Counted from the first letter of the stretch, positions 1 through 9,067 are shown. The stretch is 64,000 nucleotides of DNA from an uncultured Bacteroidales bacterium (GCA_900547755.1 URIC01000003.1:9069-73068), one strand, 5' to 3'. The notes: a model not told the origin generated them from the sequence alone. Made by a program: numbers and translations.

Positions 1-111
1 GTTGGAGAGAGCGTCCAGCGCAGGAATACGGCCGTTCACCTCTTCCGGTCTGGAAGCGAATGTCCCTAAGGCGGAGAGACTAATCGTCAAAGATATCAAG
101 AGTTTTTTCAT
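1..111 (-). CDS. Exported protein, N-terminal fragment (cut by window edge)
   Basis: An open frame begins with an ATG at 111-109 and runs off the left edge; 37 codons are visible. The product starts MKKLLISLTISLSALGTFAS, a Lys-Lys, hydrophobic stretch and Ala-x-Ser-like end that read as a Sec signal peptide, followed by a mature part beginning RPEEVNGRIPALDALSN. The start overlaps the last 32 bases of the upstream acidic-protein gene in another frame, so the two are probably translated from one mRNA. The frame is too short for ordinary ORF length cutoffs. Function cannot be assigned from this piece; an exported or envelope protein is inferred from the signal peptide only. Confidence 0.6.
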   Translation of the reverse strand, partial: MKKLLISLTISLSALGTFASRPEEVNGRIPALDALSN

Positions 112-421
112 AAGCAAGTTCGCCTTGAATAATGAATTTAATGTCATCGGGGTCCATAAGCAGCTCATCGTCCTTTTTTACTTCTTTGGCTACGTAGGCC
201 GTGAGAGCGTCAATGTCCACTTCCTCCTCGTCGTCTTCTTCCTCGGATGGGAGGGCGGTGAGTCCTTTGGACTCGTAGTAGTCCCAGATAATGTCTATCA
301 CCTCCAGTATTTCGTCGTCCGTGTATTTGTCTTTTATCTCTTCAGGGAGGAATGAGCGTATGAAGGAGACAGCCTCATCCTCGTCATAAGTCTTGAAATC
401 GTCAGCCATAATTTTATTCAT
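80..421 (-). CDS. Small acidic hypothetical protein
   Basis: This 113-residue soluble protein is very acidic, with a run rich in Glu and Asp near residues 60-72, and has no signal peptide or membrane segment. I do not recognise a named domain; similar short acidic proteins sit after rimM in Bacteroidales. The first ATG (421) overlaps the rimM stop (ATGAATAA), which argues for translational coupling; an alternative start is Met5 (MADDFKTYDEDEA) at 409. It lies in the DUF4290-murA-rimM run and its end overlaps the start of an exported protein. Function unknown. Confidence 0.75.
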   Translation of the reverse strand: MNKIMADDFKTYDEDEAVSFIRSFLPEEIKDKYTDDEILEVIDIIWDYYESKGLTALPSEEEDDEEEVDIDALTAYVAKEVKKDDELLMDPDDIKFIIQGELAYEKTLDIFDD

Positions 422-962
422 TTAAGTTTATCAGCCCGTCGGGCAGGGTAGTGCCTACAGTGCGGGTCTCCGGGTCTATGAAGTCAATGAAAGGCTCTGC
501 CACAGGTACGTACAGGGTGGTGTCCCGTGGTGTGCGCACTATGAATAGGAGATTGGCGGTGGAGTCTTCGATACCGGTGATGTGGCCAAGCGGCCCATGC
601 ACGGAGTCTACCAGTTCGAAACCCTCGAGGTCATCGGCATAAGCGCCCTCCTCGTCCGGTCCGGGATTTTCTCCTTCCCATTTCAGCAGGTCCTTCTTTA
701 ATATATAGATGTTTTTTCCGACAAAAAGTTTAGCGTCCACTTCGGAATCGACATCCTCAGGCTTCAGAAGTACCCCACGGGAGCCGCGTTCACGTATAGA
801 GTCGATGAAGAAAGGGACATATATGCCGTCCATTTCGCATACAAACATGGGGTGCGGCCCGAAGAAACCGGGGTCTACGGCCAATGTCGCGGCCAGCTCT
901 CCGGCTACTCCGTGGGTCTTGGTGAACAGGCCCGCGCGTGTCAGTTCCTCGGAGGTAATCAT
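414..962 (-). CDS. rimM: Ribosome maturation factor RimM
   Basis: RimM binds ribosomal protein S19 and helps fold the 3' domain of 16S rRNA during 30S assembly in the cytoplasm. The 182-residue length fits the family. An N-terminal beta-barrel part begins with an FTKTHGVAGELA stretch (residues 13-24), the usual 'G...KTHGxxGE' signature, and a C-terminal PRC-barrel part contains GHITGIEDSTANLLFIV and a VPVAEPFIDFID segment. It overlaps murA by 4 nt (ATGA) and the downstream acidic protein by 8 nt, so it belongs to the same operon. Identification rests on these motifs and on length. Confidence 0.93.
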   Translation of the reverse strand: MITSEELTRAGLFTKTHGVAGELAATLAVDPGFFGPHPMFVCEMDGIYVPFFIDSIRERGSRGVLLKPEDVDSEVDAKLFVGKNIYILKKDLLKWEGENPGPDEEGAYADDLEGFELVDSVHGPLGHITGIEDSTANLLFIVRTPRDTTLYVPVAEPFIDFIDPETRTVGTTLPDGLINLNE

Positions 963-2269
963 TCGGCTCTTCTTATGTTTGCGCCCAGGGCGTTGAGGCG
1001 CTCGCCTATGCGCTCGTAGCCTCGGTCTATCTGGTCGATGTTCTGGATGTAGCTCGTACCCTTGGCTCCCAGGGCGGCTATAAGCATGGCTATTCCCGCG
1101 CGTATGTCCGGACTTACCATGTGGGTGGCATATAGGCTTCCCAGCTTGCCGGAGCCTATCACGGCGGCGCGGTGCGGGTCACAAAGAATGATGCGGGCGC
1201 CCATGTCTATAAGTTTGTCCACGAAGAAGAGACGGCTCTCGAACATTTTCTGGTGTATAAGCACTGACCCGCAGGCCTGAGTGGCTACCACCAGGAAGAT
1301 ACTGAGCAGGTCTGGGCTGAGACCGGGCCAGGGAGCATCGGCGAAGGTCATGATTGAACCGTCGATGAAGGTCTCTATCTGATAGGAGTCCCGCTCCGGG
1401 ATATATATGTCGGAGCCTCTCTGCTCCATGGTTATACCCAGGCGGGCAAAGCAGTCAGGCATTATGCCCAGCTCCTGCATATCCACATTTTCCAGGGTAA
1501 GGGCAGAGCCGGTCATGGCGGCGATACCCACGAAGGAGCCTACCTCTATCATATCCGGCTGCATACGATGGGTGGTGCCGTGCAGGCTTTCCACACCGGT
1601 TATGTGAAGCAGGTTGGACGCCACGCCTTCTATCTTGGCGCCCATGGATATGAGCATACGGCAAAGTTGCTGTATGTAGGGCTCGCAGGCGGCATTGTAG
1701 ATTGTGGTTTCCCCTTTGGCCAGGACAGCGGCCAGGATAAGGTTGGCCGTGCCGGTCACGGAAGCCTCGTCAAGCAGCATATAGGTGCCGACAAGTCCTT
1801 TCGGGGCCCGTATGTCGTATATTTTCTTGTCGAAAATGTAGCGGAATTCCGCCCCTAACTTCTGCATGCCCAGGAAATGGGTGTCAAGGCGGCGGCGCCC
1901 TATCTTGTCACCGCCCGGTTTGGGCAGCACGGCATGGCCGTAACGGGCCACTAACGGACCTATTATCATTACCGAGCCGCGAAGTTTCTGCGCTTTTGAA
2001 ATGAAAGCGGTGGTGGAGATATAGTCTATGTCTATGTCGTCGGCCTGGAACACGTATGTGTGCGCGTCCGTGCGCTCGGTCTTCACGCCCATGTCGCTCA
2101 GCAGGGAGATGAGGTTGCGCACATCCAGGATGTCCGGCACATTCTCTATTGTCACTTTTTCGGGGGTGAGCAAAGTGGCGCATATTACCTCCAGGGCCTC
2201 GTTTTTGGCACCCTGAGGGGTTACTTTTCCCGAGAGGCGGTGTCCGCCTTCAACTATGAACGTACTCAC
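959..2269 (-). CDS. murA: UDP-N-acetylglucosamine 1-carboxyvinyltransferase MurA
   Basis: MurA catalyses the first committed step of peptidoglycan synthesis, transferring enolpyruvate from PEP to UDP-GlcNAc in the cytoplasm. The 436-residue protein shows the EPSP-synthase-like fold signatures: the start VEGGHRLSGKVTPQGAKNEA (Lys22 and Asn23 of the KN pair) and a PKPGGDKIGRRRLDTH loop around residues 116-131. In E. coli the loop carries Cys115, the fosfomycin target; here the equivalent position is Asp121. A Cys-to-Asp change is known to give fosfomycin insensitivity while keeping activity. The gene follows the DUF4290 gene by about 86 nt and overlaps rimM by 4 nt. Confidence 0.97.
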   Translation of the reverse strand: MSTFIVEGGHRLSGKVTPQGAKNEALEVICATLLTPEKVTIENVPDILDVRNLISLLSDMGVKTERTDAHTYVFQADDIDIDYISTTAFISKAQKLRGSVMIIGPLVARYGHAVLPKPGGDKIGRRRLDTHFLGMQKLGAEFRYIFDKKIYDIRAPKGLVGTYMLLDEASVTGTANLILAAVLAKGETTIYNAACEPYIQQLCRMLISMGAKIEGVASNLLHITGVESLHGTTHRMQPDMIEVGSFVGIAAMTGSALTLENVDMQELGIMPDCFARLGITMEQRGSDIYIPERDSYQIETFIDGSIMTFADAPWPGLSPDLLSIFLVVATQACGSVLIHQKMFESRLFFVDKLIDMGARIILCDPHRAAVIGSGKLGSLYATHMVSPDIRAGIAMLIAALGAKGTSYIQNIDQIDRGYERIGERLNALGANIRRAE

Positions 2270-2355
2270 TGTCTTTTCTGTGTGTTTTTGGGGCTTGTTA
2301 ACTTACTGCCGGCAGGCTTAAGTCCTCCTGAAAGGGACTTAAGTCTGCCTTGAAC

Positions 2356-2955
2356 TCACTTTCTGCGGTGTCCCTGCCGGCGGTTCTGGTTGCCTTGCGG
2401 CACCTGAACCTCCTTGTATTCATGCAGCAGATAGGTCTTGGGGTCGAGATTAATCTTGCCGTCCGAGTAGACCGCCAGGTCGCGCAATATCTTTGCATCG
2501 TCCACACCCTCTTTGTTGTGAATCAGCTGTAGTTTTTTCATGTGGTGCGCTATGAGGGATATGAGCATATCCTTGTCCTCGCCCTCCTCCAGGTCTGCAA
2601 CCACCTGAATCATCTGCTCGATATTCTTGCCGTAGTGGCGCCAGCGTATACGGTTGTCGCTGTACGGGATAGTCCTGGGTACAGGGTGCTGTTCCTCTGC
2701 TGTCAGCACTTCAACGGGGAAGTCAATGTCAAGGGCGAATCCGCTCATTATATTGAGATGGTCCCATAGTTTCTGCTCCTTTTCAGGGGTATTGGCCTGC
2801 TGGGGGGTGAGTTTGCGCATCACGCCGACTATGGCCATTGCAGCCAGCCGGCGTTCCTCGCGGTCCTCTATAGTAAGGCAATAGTCTACCATATTCTGGA
2901 CATTGCGGCCATACTCGGGCATTACGAGCGGTTTCTTGTCCGTATTGTAGTCCAT
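2356..2955 (-). CDS. DUF4290 family protein
   Basis: This roughly 199-residue soluble protein matches the Bacteroidota-specific DUF4290 family, recognised by MDYNTDKKPLVMPEYGRN at its start and a NVQNMVDYCLTI stretch. Its biochemical role is unknown. The frame is open upstream to 2988 and has ATGs at 2988, 2979 and 2955. The predicted -7 box at 2986-2993 covers the first one, and the predicted transcript start lies near 2979, so 2955 is the most likely start; it also matches the usual family N-terminus. It is the first gene of the run murA-rimM. The C-terminus is basic (QNRRQGHRRK). Confidence 0.88.
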   Translation of the reverse strand: MDYNTDKKPLVMPEYGRNVQNMVDYCLTIEDREERRLAAMAIVGVMRKLTPQQANTPEKEQKLWDHLNIMSGFALDIDFPVEVLTAEEQHPVPRTIPYSDNRIRWRHYGKNIEQMIQVVADLEEGEDKDMLISLIAHHMKKLQLIHNKEGVDDAKILRDLAVYSDGKINLDPKTYLLHEYKEVQVPQGNQNRRQGHRRK

Positions 2956-2985
2956 CGCGGGTATCGGTGTATCAGTCATAATTTG

Positions 2986-3017
2986 CAAAAATAACTATTT
3001 TTTCTCAAGAGTGCAAA
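2986..3017 (-). promoter_or_regulatory. Bacteroidota-type promoter for DUF4290-murA-rimM
   Basis: On the minus strand the sequence reads TTTG (3017-3014), 20 nt, TATTTTTG (2993-2986), a full match to the TTTG / TAnnTTTG consensus. The start site would fall near 2979, which rules out the ATG at 2988 and favours translation from 2955. Confidence 0.8.
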
Positions 3018-3044
3018 TCCGCTTCGCCGGGATAACGCATTTCT

Positions 3045-3752
3045 CTACGAGCCGAGGACTTTGTTTTTGGGCTTGGTGGCCTGAAATTCCTTTAGGTATT
3101 CGGGCACACAGTATGCCGTGTCAAGGAATCGTCCTTCGCGGAATGCCTTGTCGCTCAGAGCCATCATACCCCGGGCATCCGGAGCGATGCGTGTACGCAT
3201 TTCCACACCCGGCAGTGCGCCGTACAGGGGCTCGGCCTTGACTGCTCCCGGACCTATAATCACCAATTTACGTCCTTGTGCGAGTAGGTCGGAAAAGGAA
3301 TCCGGCTCCAGAATAAGCGGACGCACCGGTTGCACCTCGTGCAGGTGGAAGTCGTAGGTGGCTGTGTACACCTCCATACGGCGGGCGTCAAGCATCGGTA
3401 CAAGGAGTTCGTCTCCCTGCCAGTCGAAGCAGGAGAACATGGCCTGTACGGCCATAATCTGTAGGGTCGGCACCCCTATGAGGGGTATGTCCATGCCCAT
3501 GCACAGCCCCTTTGCAAGGCTCAGTCCTATGCGCAGCCCGGTATAGGAGCCGGGTCCGATGCTGACTCCTACGGCATCCGGCTTGCGGTCATGTCGGTCC
3601 AGATAGTCCAGACATTCCTGCACGAAGGTCGCCAGGAGACGGGCATGGTTCATCCCTTCTTCTTCCTTTTTCTCGAACTGCACCTCACCTTCGGCGCAGA
3701 CGGCTACCGAGCAACTTGCTCCCGATGTCTCTATGTTGAGTATGGTTGTCAT
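3045..3752 (-). CDS. tsaB: tRNA threonylcarbamoyladenosine biosynthesis protein TsaB
   Basis: TsaB is the non-catalytic partner of TsaD in the complex that makes N6-threonylcarbamoyladenosine at position 37 of ANN-decoding tRNAs. The 235-residue protein begins with the ASKHA-fold strand ILNIETSGASCSVAVC and carries the family stretch GVSIGPGSYTGLRIGLSLAKG (residues 64-84). The length is typical. The ATG is one base beyond the stop of the FAD oxidoreductase gene, so the two are in one operon. A promoter for the next gene cluster lies just downstream, so tsaB is probably the last gene of the recJ run. Confidence 0.95.
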   Translation of the reverse strand: MTTILNIETSGASCSVAVCAEGEVQFEKKEEEGMNHARLLATFVQECLDYLDRHDRKPDAVGVSIGPGSYTGLRIGLSLAKGLCMGMDIPLIGVPTLQIMAVQAMFSCFDWQGDELLVPMLDARRMEVYTATYDFHLHEVQPVRPLILEPDSFSDLLAQGRKLVIIGPGAVKAEPLYGALPGVEMRTRIAPDARGMMALSDKAFREGRFLDTAYCVPEYLKEFQATKPKNKVLGS

Positions 3753-3753
3753 T

Positions 3754-5331
3754 TTATTCTTGAATGTTTTTTAAGTTTGCTGCCACAGCCTGTGCGCAGC
3801 GTATTCCGTCGATTGCGGCGCTTACAATTCCGCCGGCATATCCGGCACCCTCGCCGCATGGGTATATTCCCGGCACGCTGATATGGGTAAGGGCCACGGG
3901 GTCGCGCGGGATTCGTACGGGCGAGGACGTGCGGCTCTCCAGTCCCACAAGGATGGCTTCCGGCGTAAGGAAGCCACGGCTCTTGCGCCCGAAGCGCCGC
4001 AGTCCCTCTTGCAGACGCCGGGATATGAACGGTGGCAGCAGGAAGTGCAGCGGCAGGCTTATCAGCCCCGGCACGTAGGAGGTGGAGGGGAGCGAGACGC
4101 TGACTTTAGAGGAACAGAAGTCGGTCATCCGTTGTGCCGGCGCGCGCAGCGAGCCTCCGGCGGCCATATAGAACTCATGCTCCAGACCCTCTTGCAGTTC
4201 CATCATTTCAAGCGGCCCGTGGTGTGAATACCCTTCTATGTCGCCGGGATGTACCTCTACCACCATACCGGAATTGGCCCATCGCGAGGAGCGCGAGGAG
4301 GCTGACATTCCGTTGACTACGAGCTGCCCCGGCCCAGTGGCGGCCGGGACTATGACACCGCCCGGGCACATACAGAAGCTGTAGACGCCGCGTCCCTCCA
4401 CTTGCTCTACAAAGGAGTACTCGGCGGCGGGCAGCCATTTGCCGCGCCCCTTAGGGTCGTGGTACTGGATAGAGTCGATTAGTTGCTGCGGATGCTCCAG
4501 GCGCACACCTATGGCCAGTCCCTTGGCCTCCAAGGGTATGCCGGCGGCGTGCAGCATACGGTAGGTGTCGCGCGCGGAATGGCCGGTGGCCAGGATTACG
4601 GGGCCGCGATGCTCGGTGCCGTCTGAGAGTGTTACTCCTCTGACCGCCCCCTCTTCCATAATCAGGCCCTCCGCTCTGGAGTGGAACATCACACGTCCGC
4701 CTGCCTCCTCGATGGTATGGCGCATGGCCTTGATTACTTCCGGCAGACGGTCGGAACCTATGTGCGGATGAGCCTCTATCATAATGTCAGGGCTGGCTCC
4801 GTGTCGCACGAAGGTGGCCAGAACCTCTTCCACATTGCCGCGTTTTTTGGAGCGGGTGTAGAGTTTGCCGTCGGAATAAGCGCCGGCGCCTCCTTCCCCG
4901 AAGCTGTAGTTGGTGTCCGGGTCCACAGTCCCTTCGCGACTTATACGGCTGAGTATCGCTCTCCTCTCGTCCACATCGGCGCCCCGTTCCAGTACAATAG
5001 GACGGATGCCTTCCTCCAGTGCCTTGAGGGCGGCGAACAGACCGGCCGGTCCGGCCCCCACTATCACGACGCGGGGACTGTTCTCTGTGAGCGCGGGCAG
5101 TTCGGGAGCAGGGGGGCAGATTGATGGTACCTCACGGTCCGGGGAAGTGGCCAGGCGCACGCGCAGGTTTATCATGACGCGTCGCTGGCGGGCGTCAATG
5201 GAACGGCGGACTATGCGCAAGTCCCTTATGTCGCCCGGACGCAGATGTGCCGTCTTGGCGGCCTCATCTCCGAGCAGGAAGGGTGTGGCGGCTACCTGAG
5301 GCGTGGTCCTGATGTCAATATCCTGTATCAT
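3754..5331 (-). CDS. NAD(P)/FAD-dependent oxidoreductase (FAD-dependent protein family)
   Basis: This 525-residue flavoprotein has an N-terminal extension with a basic segment (RDLRIVRRSIDARQRR), then the dinucleotide-binding motif VVIVGAGPAGLFAALKALEEG at about residues 87-107, a second nucleotide-type motif PVILATGHSARDTYRM, and a C-terminal part ending IYPCGEGAGYAGGIVSAAID, which contacts FAD in this family. This layout matches the large uncharacterised FAD-dependent protein family found in Bacteroidota and Firmicutes. The substrate is unknown. It lies between recQ (19 nt upstream) and tsaB (1 nt downstream). Family membership is clear; the reaction is not. Confidence 0.9.
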   Translation of the reverse strand: MIQDIDIRTTPQVAATPFLLGDEAAKTAHLRPGDIRDLRIVRRSIDARQRRVMINLRVRLATSPDREVPSICPPAPELPALTENSPRVVIVGAGPAGLFAALKALEEGIRPIVLERGADVDERRAILSRISREGTVDPDTNYSFGEGGAGAYSDGKLYTRSKKRGNVEEVLATFVRHGASPDIMIEAHPHIGSDRLPEVIKAMRHTIEEAGGRVMFHSRAEGLIMEEGAVRGVTLSDGTEHRGPVILATGHSARDTYRMLHAAGIPLEAKGLAIGVRLEHPQQLIDSIQYHDPKGRGKWLPAAEYSFVEQVEGRGVYSFCMCPGGVIVPAATGPGQLVVNGMSASSRSSRWANSGMVVEVHPGDIEGYSHHGPLEMMELQEGLEHEFYMAAGGSLRAPAQRMTDFCSSKVSVSLPSTSYVPGLISLPLHFLLPPFISRRLQEGLRRFGRKSRGFLTPEAILVGLESRTSSPVRIPRDPVALTHISVPGIYPCGEGAGYAGGIVSAAIDGIRCAQAVAANLKNIQE

Positions 5332-5350
5332 TTCGCTCTGTGATTTCTCG

Positions 5351-7216
5351 TTATTGTTTTTTGTAGATACGGCCTCGTGCGGGGTCTTCTGCGGTGGTGA
5401 GGATACCTTGTTCGGTCAATGTGTCAAGCATCTCCACGGCCTGGCGGCCGTAAGGGTGGAAAAGGGGTATGGCCTCATGTACACTTATTCCTTCGGGGCG
5501 GTTTTCCATCAGTTCGCACACGTAAAGGCGTATGTCCCGGAGGCGCTCGGCATCCGGCGCGCTGTGACGCTGCCGGCAGATGTCGCAGTTGCCGCAAGGT
5601 ACGGGCTCTTTTTCCCCGAAATAGGATAGGATGCGTGCGGCCCGGCAGCCGTATTCGCCGGTGGCATATCGCAGCACGGACTCATAGCGGCGGGTCATAG
5701 CCTCTTTGCGCTCGCGGAAGAGACGTCTGGGGAGGGTTATGGACCGAGGTTCCTCACGGGCCGTGGGAAGCATTATCAGCGGTTCGGTACGGCGCGGTAT
5801 GTATGACACCGTTCCGGCACGGCGCAGCCGGTTGAATGTGTCGTAAATTTCCTTAAGCTCAAGCCCGGTCTCCGAGGAGATACGCCGCTCGGGACAGGGC
5901 ACATAGTCAGCGAATACTCCCGGGCAGTTCCGCAATACGGAGCGGAGTATCATCTCTGTGCGCCCGTCGGGGTCCGGCACGGAATACAATTCCTCTCGCG
6001 TACATTCTATCCGGATGCGCGCCGCGCCTGCTTTCTCGTCCAGATAGTCCATGTATCCGGCTATGCCGAGCAGAGTGAGCGAGTTCTCCACTTGCTTGCG
6101 CTGCATACCGAAAGTGAGGCAAAATTTATCTATGTCGAAGGGGTAGATACGTTCATATCCCTCGCCGAGAGCCACATTCAGGAAGTTGCATACCCGTTCA
6201 TATACCCGCAGTATGACGGCATCCGGGGGAAAAGCCTCGGTAAGCCGTCTTTTCATGCGTGCGGCGGCCATCTTGTCCAGCAGAATCACGGCATAGCTTT
6301 GAAGGCCGTCGCGTCCGGCACGTCCCGCCTCCTGGTAATACTCCTCAAGTGAGGGTGGCAAGTCCCAGTGTATCACAGTGCGGACATCCGGTTTGTCTAT
6401 GCCCATGCCGAAGGCGTTTGTAGCTACCATAAGCCGACATTCTCCCCGCTTCCAGGCGGCTATGCGTTCTTCTTTCACTTCAAAGTCCAGCCCGGCGTGA
6501 AAAGGAAGTGCGCTTATGCCACGGCGCTGGAGCTCGCCGGCAATCTCGGAGGTAAGGGCGCGGCTCCGCACATACAGGATAGAGGTTCCCGGCACACGGT
6601 CCAGAATAAGCTCGGCCATGGCGAACTTGTCTTCGGTGCGCCGCACCACGTAGCTGATGTTGGGGCGTGCGAAGGAGGTGCTGAAGTATTGCCTCTCCTT
6701 GAACCGTAGCACACGGCAGATGTCATCCGCCACTGCCGGCGTGGCTGAAGCGGTGAGTGCCAGGAAAGGAACTGAAGGGGGGAGTATTTTACGCAGCGAG
6801 GCTATGTTGAGGTAAGCCGGACGGAAGTCGTAGCCCCATTGGGAGATGCAGTGTGCCTCGTCGGCCACCACAAGGGTGATTCGCTTCAGGGTGCGCAGTT
6901 CGTCAAGGAATCGGCGCGAGAGCAGCCTTTCGGGCGCCACGTATAGGAACGAGCAATGGCCGGTGGCCAGGGAACGCCACACCTGGTTTGTCTCGCCGAG
7001 GGTCATGGAGGAGTGAAGGAAAGCGGCTTTGACGCCATGCTCGCGCAGGTTATCCACCTGGTCCTTCATCAACGCTATGAGGGGAGTCACAACCAGGGTG
7101 ACGCCTCCGAGCACAAGGCCCGGTACCTGGAATGTGACGGACTTGCCGGCGCCGGTGGGAAGCAGTCCCAGGGTGTCGTGTCCGGACAGCACGGAGTCTA
7201 TTATCTCGCGCTGCAT
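5351..7216 (-). CDS. recQ: ATP-dependent DNA helicase RecQ (start codon uncertain)
   Basis: RecQ is a 3'-5' DNA helicase used in recombination and fork repair. From the first ATG (7216) the product is 621 residues: Walker A TGAGKS at 21-26, DEAH at 119-122, helicase C-terminal motif QEAGRAGRDG, and an RQC zinc site (CGNCDICRQ) near the C-terminus. The frame upstream of that ATG still encodes family-conserved residues (LDILRKYWGYDSFRP, containing the F and R of motif 0) for 21 codons before an in-frame stop, yet holds no ATG, GTG or TTG. The real start may therefore be a rare codon (ATC or ATA) or have been lost. It follows recJ by about 120 nt. Confidence 0.92.
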   Translation of the reverse strand: MQREIIDSVLSGHDTLGLLPTGAGKSVTFQVPGLVLGGVTLVVTPLIALMKDQVDNLREHGVKAAFLHSSMTLGETNQVWRSLATGHCSFLYVAPERLLSRRFLDELRTLKRITLVVADEAHCISQWGYDFRPAYLNIASLRKILPPSVPFLALTASATPAVADDICRVLRFKERQYFSTSFARPNISYVVRRTEDKFAMAELILDRVPGTSILYVRSRALTSEIAGELQRRGISALPFHAGLDFEVKEERIAAWKRGECRLMVATNAFGMGIDKPDVRTVIHWDLPPSLEEYYQEAGRAGRDGLQSYAVILLDKMAAARMKRRLTEAFPPDAVILRVYERVCNFLNVALGEGYERIYPFDIDKFCLTFGMQRKQVENSLTLLGIAGYMDYLDEKAGAARIRIECTREELYSVPDPDGRTEMILRSVLRNCPGVFADYVPCPERRISSETGLELKEIYDTFNRLRRAGTVSYIPRRTEPLIMLPTAREEPRSITLPRRLFRERKEAMTRRYESVLRYATGEYGCRAARILSYFGEKEPVPCGNCDICRQRHSAPDAERLRDIRLYVCELMENRPEGISVHEAIPLFHPYGRQAVEMLDTLTEQGILTTAEDPARGRIYKKQ

Positions 7217-7336
7217 GGGGCGGAACGAGTCGTAGCCCCAATATTTTCTGAGTATGTCAAGCGGGTCCGGTGAGATGACTTATGTGTGTTTGAAAGACAG
7301 CCTGTGAGTCCGGGGTCGTGCCGGGGTCGCGGCCTC

Positions 7337-9067
7337 TTATTTGGATGGACGTATGTCGCGTATCATCAACTGCACCTTCTCTCCACGGGTGGGATGTTTG
7401 GTCTCCTCGATGGTGTAGATGATGTCTATGGGCTTGTGGGCATGGATATGCTCGAAGTACGGAGCCATATTGAAGGCGATGGCGTTCATTACGCGGCTGG
7501 TGGAGTTGTCCTCCAGTTCCAGTTTGATATGCTCCATATTTTTGCCCACGAGCTTGGAGGTGCCGAAATCAAATACGTTTTTGGTTATGAACACCGGCTT
7601 TTGGTTGCCCGGTCCGAAGGGATTGAACTTACGCAGATATGTCAGCAGTTCGGAATTAATCTGGGAGAAAGTGATTTCCGCGTCTATGTCAAGCTGAGGC
7701 TCCAGCTGGGTGGGCAGGATATGCTCGGCCACATATTCCTCAAACAAACGCGAGAATTCCGGTACATTTTCCTCTTTAAGGGTAAGTCCTACGGCGTAGG
7801 TGTGTCCGCCGAAGTTCTCCAGCAGGTGTCGGGCAGACTCTACTGCGGCGTAAATGTCGAATCCCTGTACCGAGCGGGCCGAGCCTGTGGCCACTCCGTC
7901 GGACAGGGTGAGTACTACGCTGGGCTTGTAGTACAATTCGGTGAGACGGGAGGCCACGATGCCGATTATACCCTTGTGCCAGTCTTTGTTGCAAATCACT
8001 ATCGAGCGGCGCTCGCGCTGCACCTTCACGTCGCGGCCTATAAGCATATTGGCCTCTTCGGTTATGCGCTTGTCCAGTTCTTTGCGGTCCTTGTTGTACT
8101 GGTCTATGGCGGCTCCTTTTTCATAAGCGTCGTGCAGGTCGCGGCTCACCAACAGGTCTACGGCCTCGATGCCGCTCTGCATACGCCCGGAGGCATTGAT
8201 GCGCGGGCCTATCTTGAATATTACGTCGGATATGGTGATATCCTTGTTCGTGAGCTTACAGATGCGGATTATGCTGCGCAACCCCAGGTTGGGGTTGGAA
8301 TTCAGCCGCCTCAGGCCGTGGTAAGCCATGACGCGGTTCTCGTCTACAATCGGCACCAGGTCGGCGGCTATGCTTACGGCCACCAGGTCCAGGAGGCTTT
8401 CCAGCTCGTTGTGGTTGCTCAGGCCGTTGCTCATGGCAAAACCCTGCATGAATTTGAATCCTACGCCGCAGCCGCTGAGATGCGGACAGGGGTAGGTGCT
8501 GTCGGGCATTTTAGGATTCAGAATCGCCACAGCCGGGGGGAGTTGCTCGTCCGGCATGTGGTGGTCGCAGATTATGAAATCTATCCCTTTGGATTTGGCG
8601 TATTCAATCTCTTCTATGGCTTTTATGCCGCAGTCCAGCACTATTATGAGTTTGACTCCGCTGTCGGCGGCATACTCTATGCTCTTACGGGATATTCCAT
8701 ACCCTTCTTCGTAGCGGGTGGGGATGTAATATTCGATGTTGGAATAGTAATTCTGTAGGTATTTGTATACCAGGGCTACGGCTGTGGTGCCGTCTACGTC
8801 ATAGTCGCCGTAGACAATAATCCGCTCCTTGGCGCCCATTGCTTTGTTAAGGCGGTTCACGGCCTTGTCCATGTCCGGCATGAGGAAAGGGTCGTGCAGG
8901 TCGGCTATAGATGGGGCGAAAAAGCGGTCGGCGGCTTCGGGCGAATCAACACCGCGCCTGAGCAGCAGCTCCGCGACAGCCTCGTCACCCCCGAGATGTT
9001 CGGCCAGGGGCGCTGCCAGCTTTTGTTGCTGCAGGGTCAGGGGGAGATAATTCCATTTCTTAATCAT
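7337..9067 (-). CDS. recJ: Single-stranded-DNA-specific exonuclease RecJ
   Basis: RecJ degrades single-stranded DNA 5' to 3' and works with RecQ in RecF-pathway recombination and repair. The 576-residue protein carries the DHH-family motifs: motif I VYGDYDVDGTTA (DYDVDG at 88-93), motif II with VLDCGIKA, motif III ICDHHMP (DHH at 168-170), and a C-terminal DHHA1 part with GGHTYAVGLTL. All metal-binding motifs are present. The gene is first in the run recJ-recQ-FAD oxidoreductase-tsaB, with a strong promoter match 120-150 nt upstream. Pairing of recJ with recQ in one transcript fits their joint action. Confidence 0.96.
   Translation of the reverse strand: MIKKWNYLPLTLQQQKLAAPLAEHLGGDEAVAELLLRRGVDSPEAADRFFAPSIADLHDPFLMPDMDKAVNRLNKAMGAKERIIVYGDYDVDGTTAVALVYKYLQNYYSNIEYYIPTRYEEGYGISRKSIEYAADSGVKLIIVLDCGIKAIEEIEYAKSKGIDFIICDHHMPDEQLPPAVAILNPKMPDSTYPCPHLSGCGVGFKFMQGFAMSNGLSNHNELESLLDLVAVSIAADLVPIVDENRVMAYHGLRRLNSNPNLGLRSIIRICKLTNKDITISDVIFKIGPRINASGRMQSGIEAVDLLVSRDLHDAYEKGAAIDQYNKDRKELDKRITEEANMLIGRDVKVQRERRSIVICNKDWHKGIIGIVASRLTELYYKPSVVLTLSDGVATGSARSVQGFDIYAAVESARHLLENFGGHTYAVGLTLKEENVPEFSRLFEEYVAEHILPTQLEPQLDIDAEITFSQINSELLTYLRKFNPFGPGNQKPVFITKNVFDFGTSKLVGKNMEHIKLELEDNSTSRVMNAIAFNMAPYFEHIHAHKPIDIIYTIEETKHPTRGEKVQLMIRDIRPSK

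Noticed and set aside
7286..8758. 490-codon open frame on the plus strand
   Set aside because: It is antisense to recJ, whose frame has all family motifs; the product has no recognisable domain.
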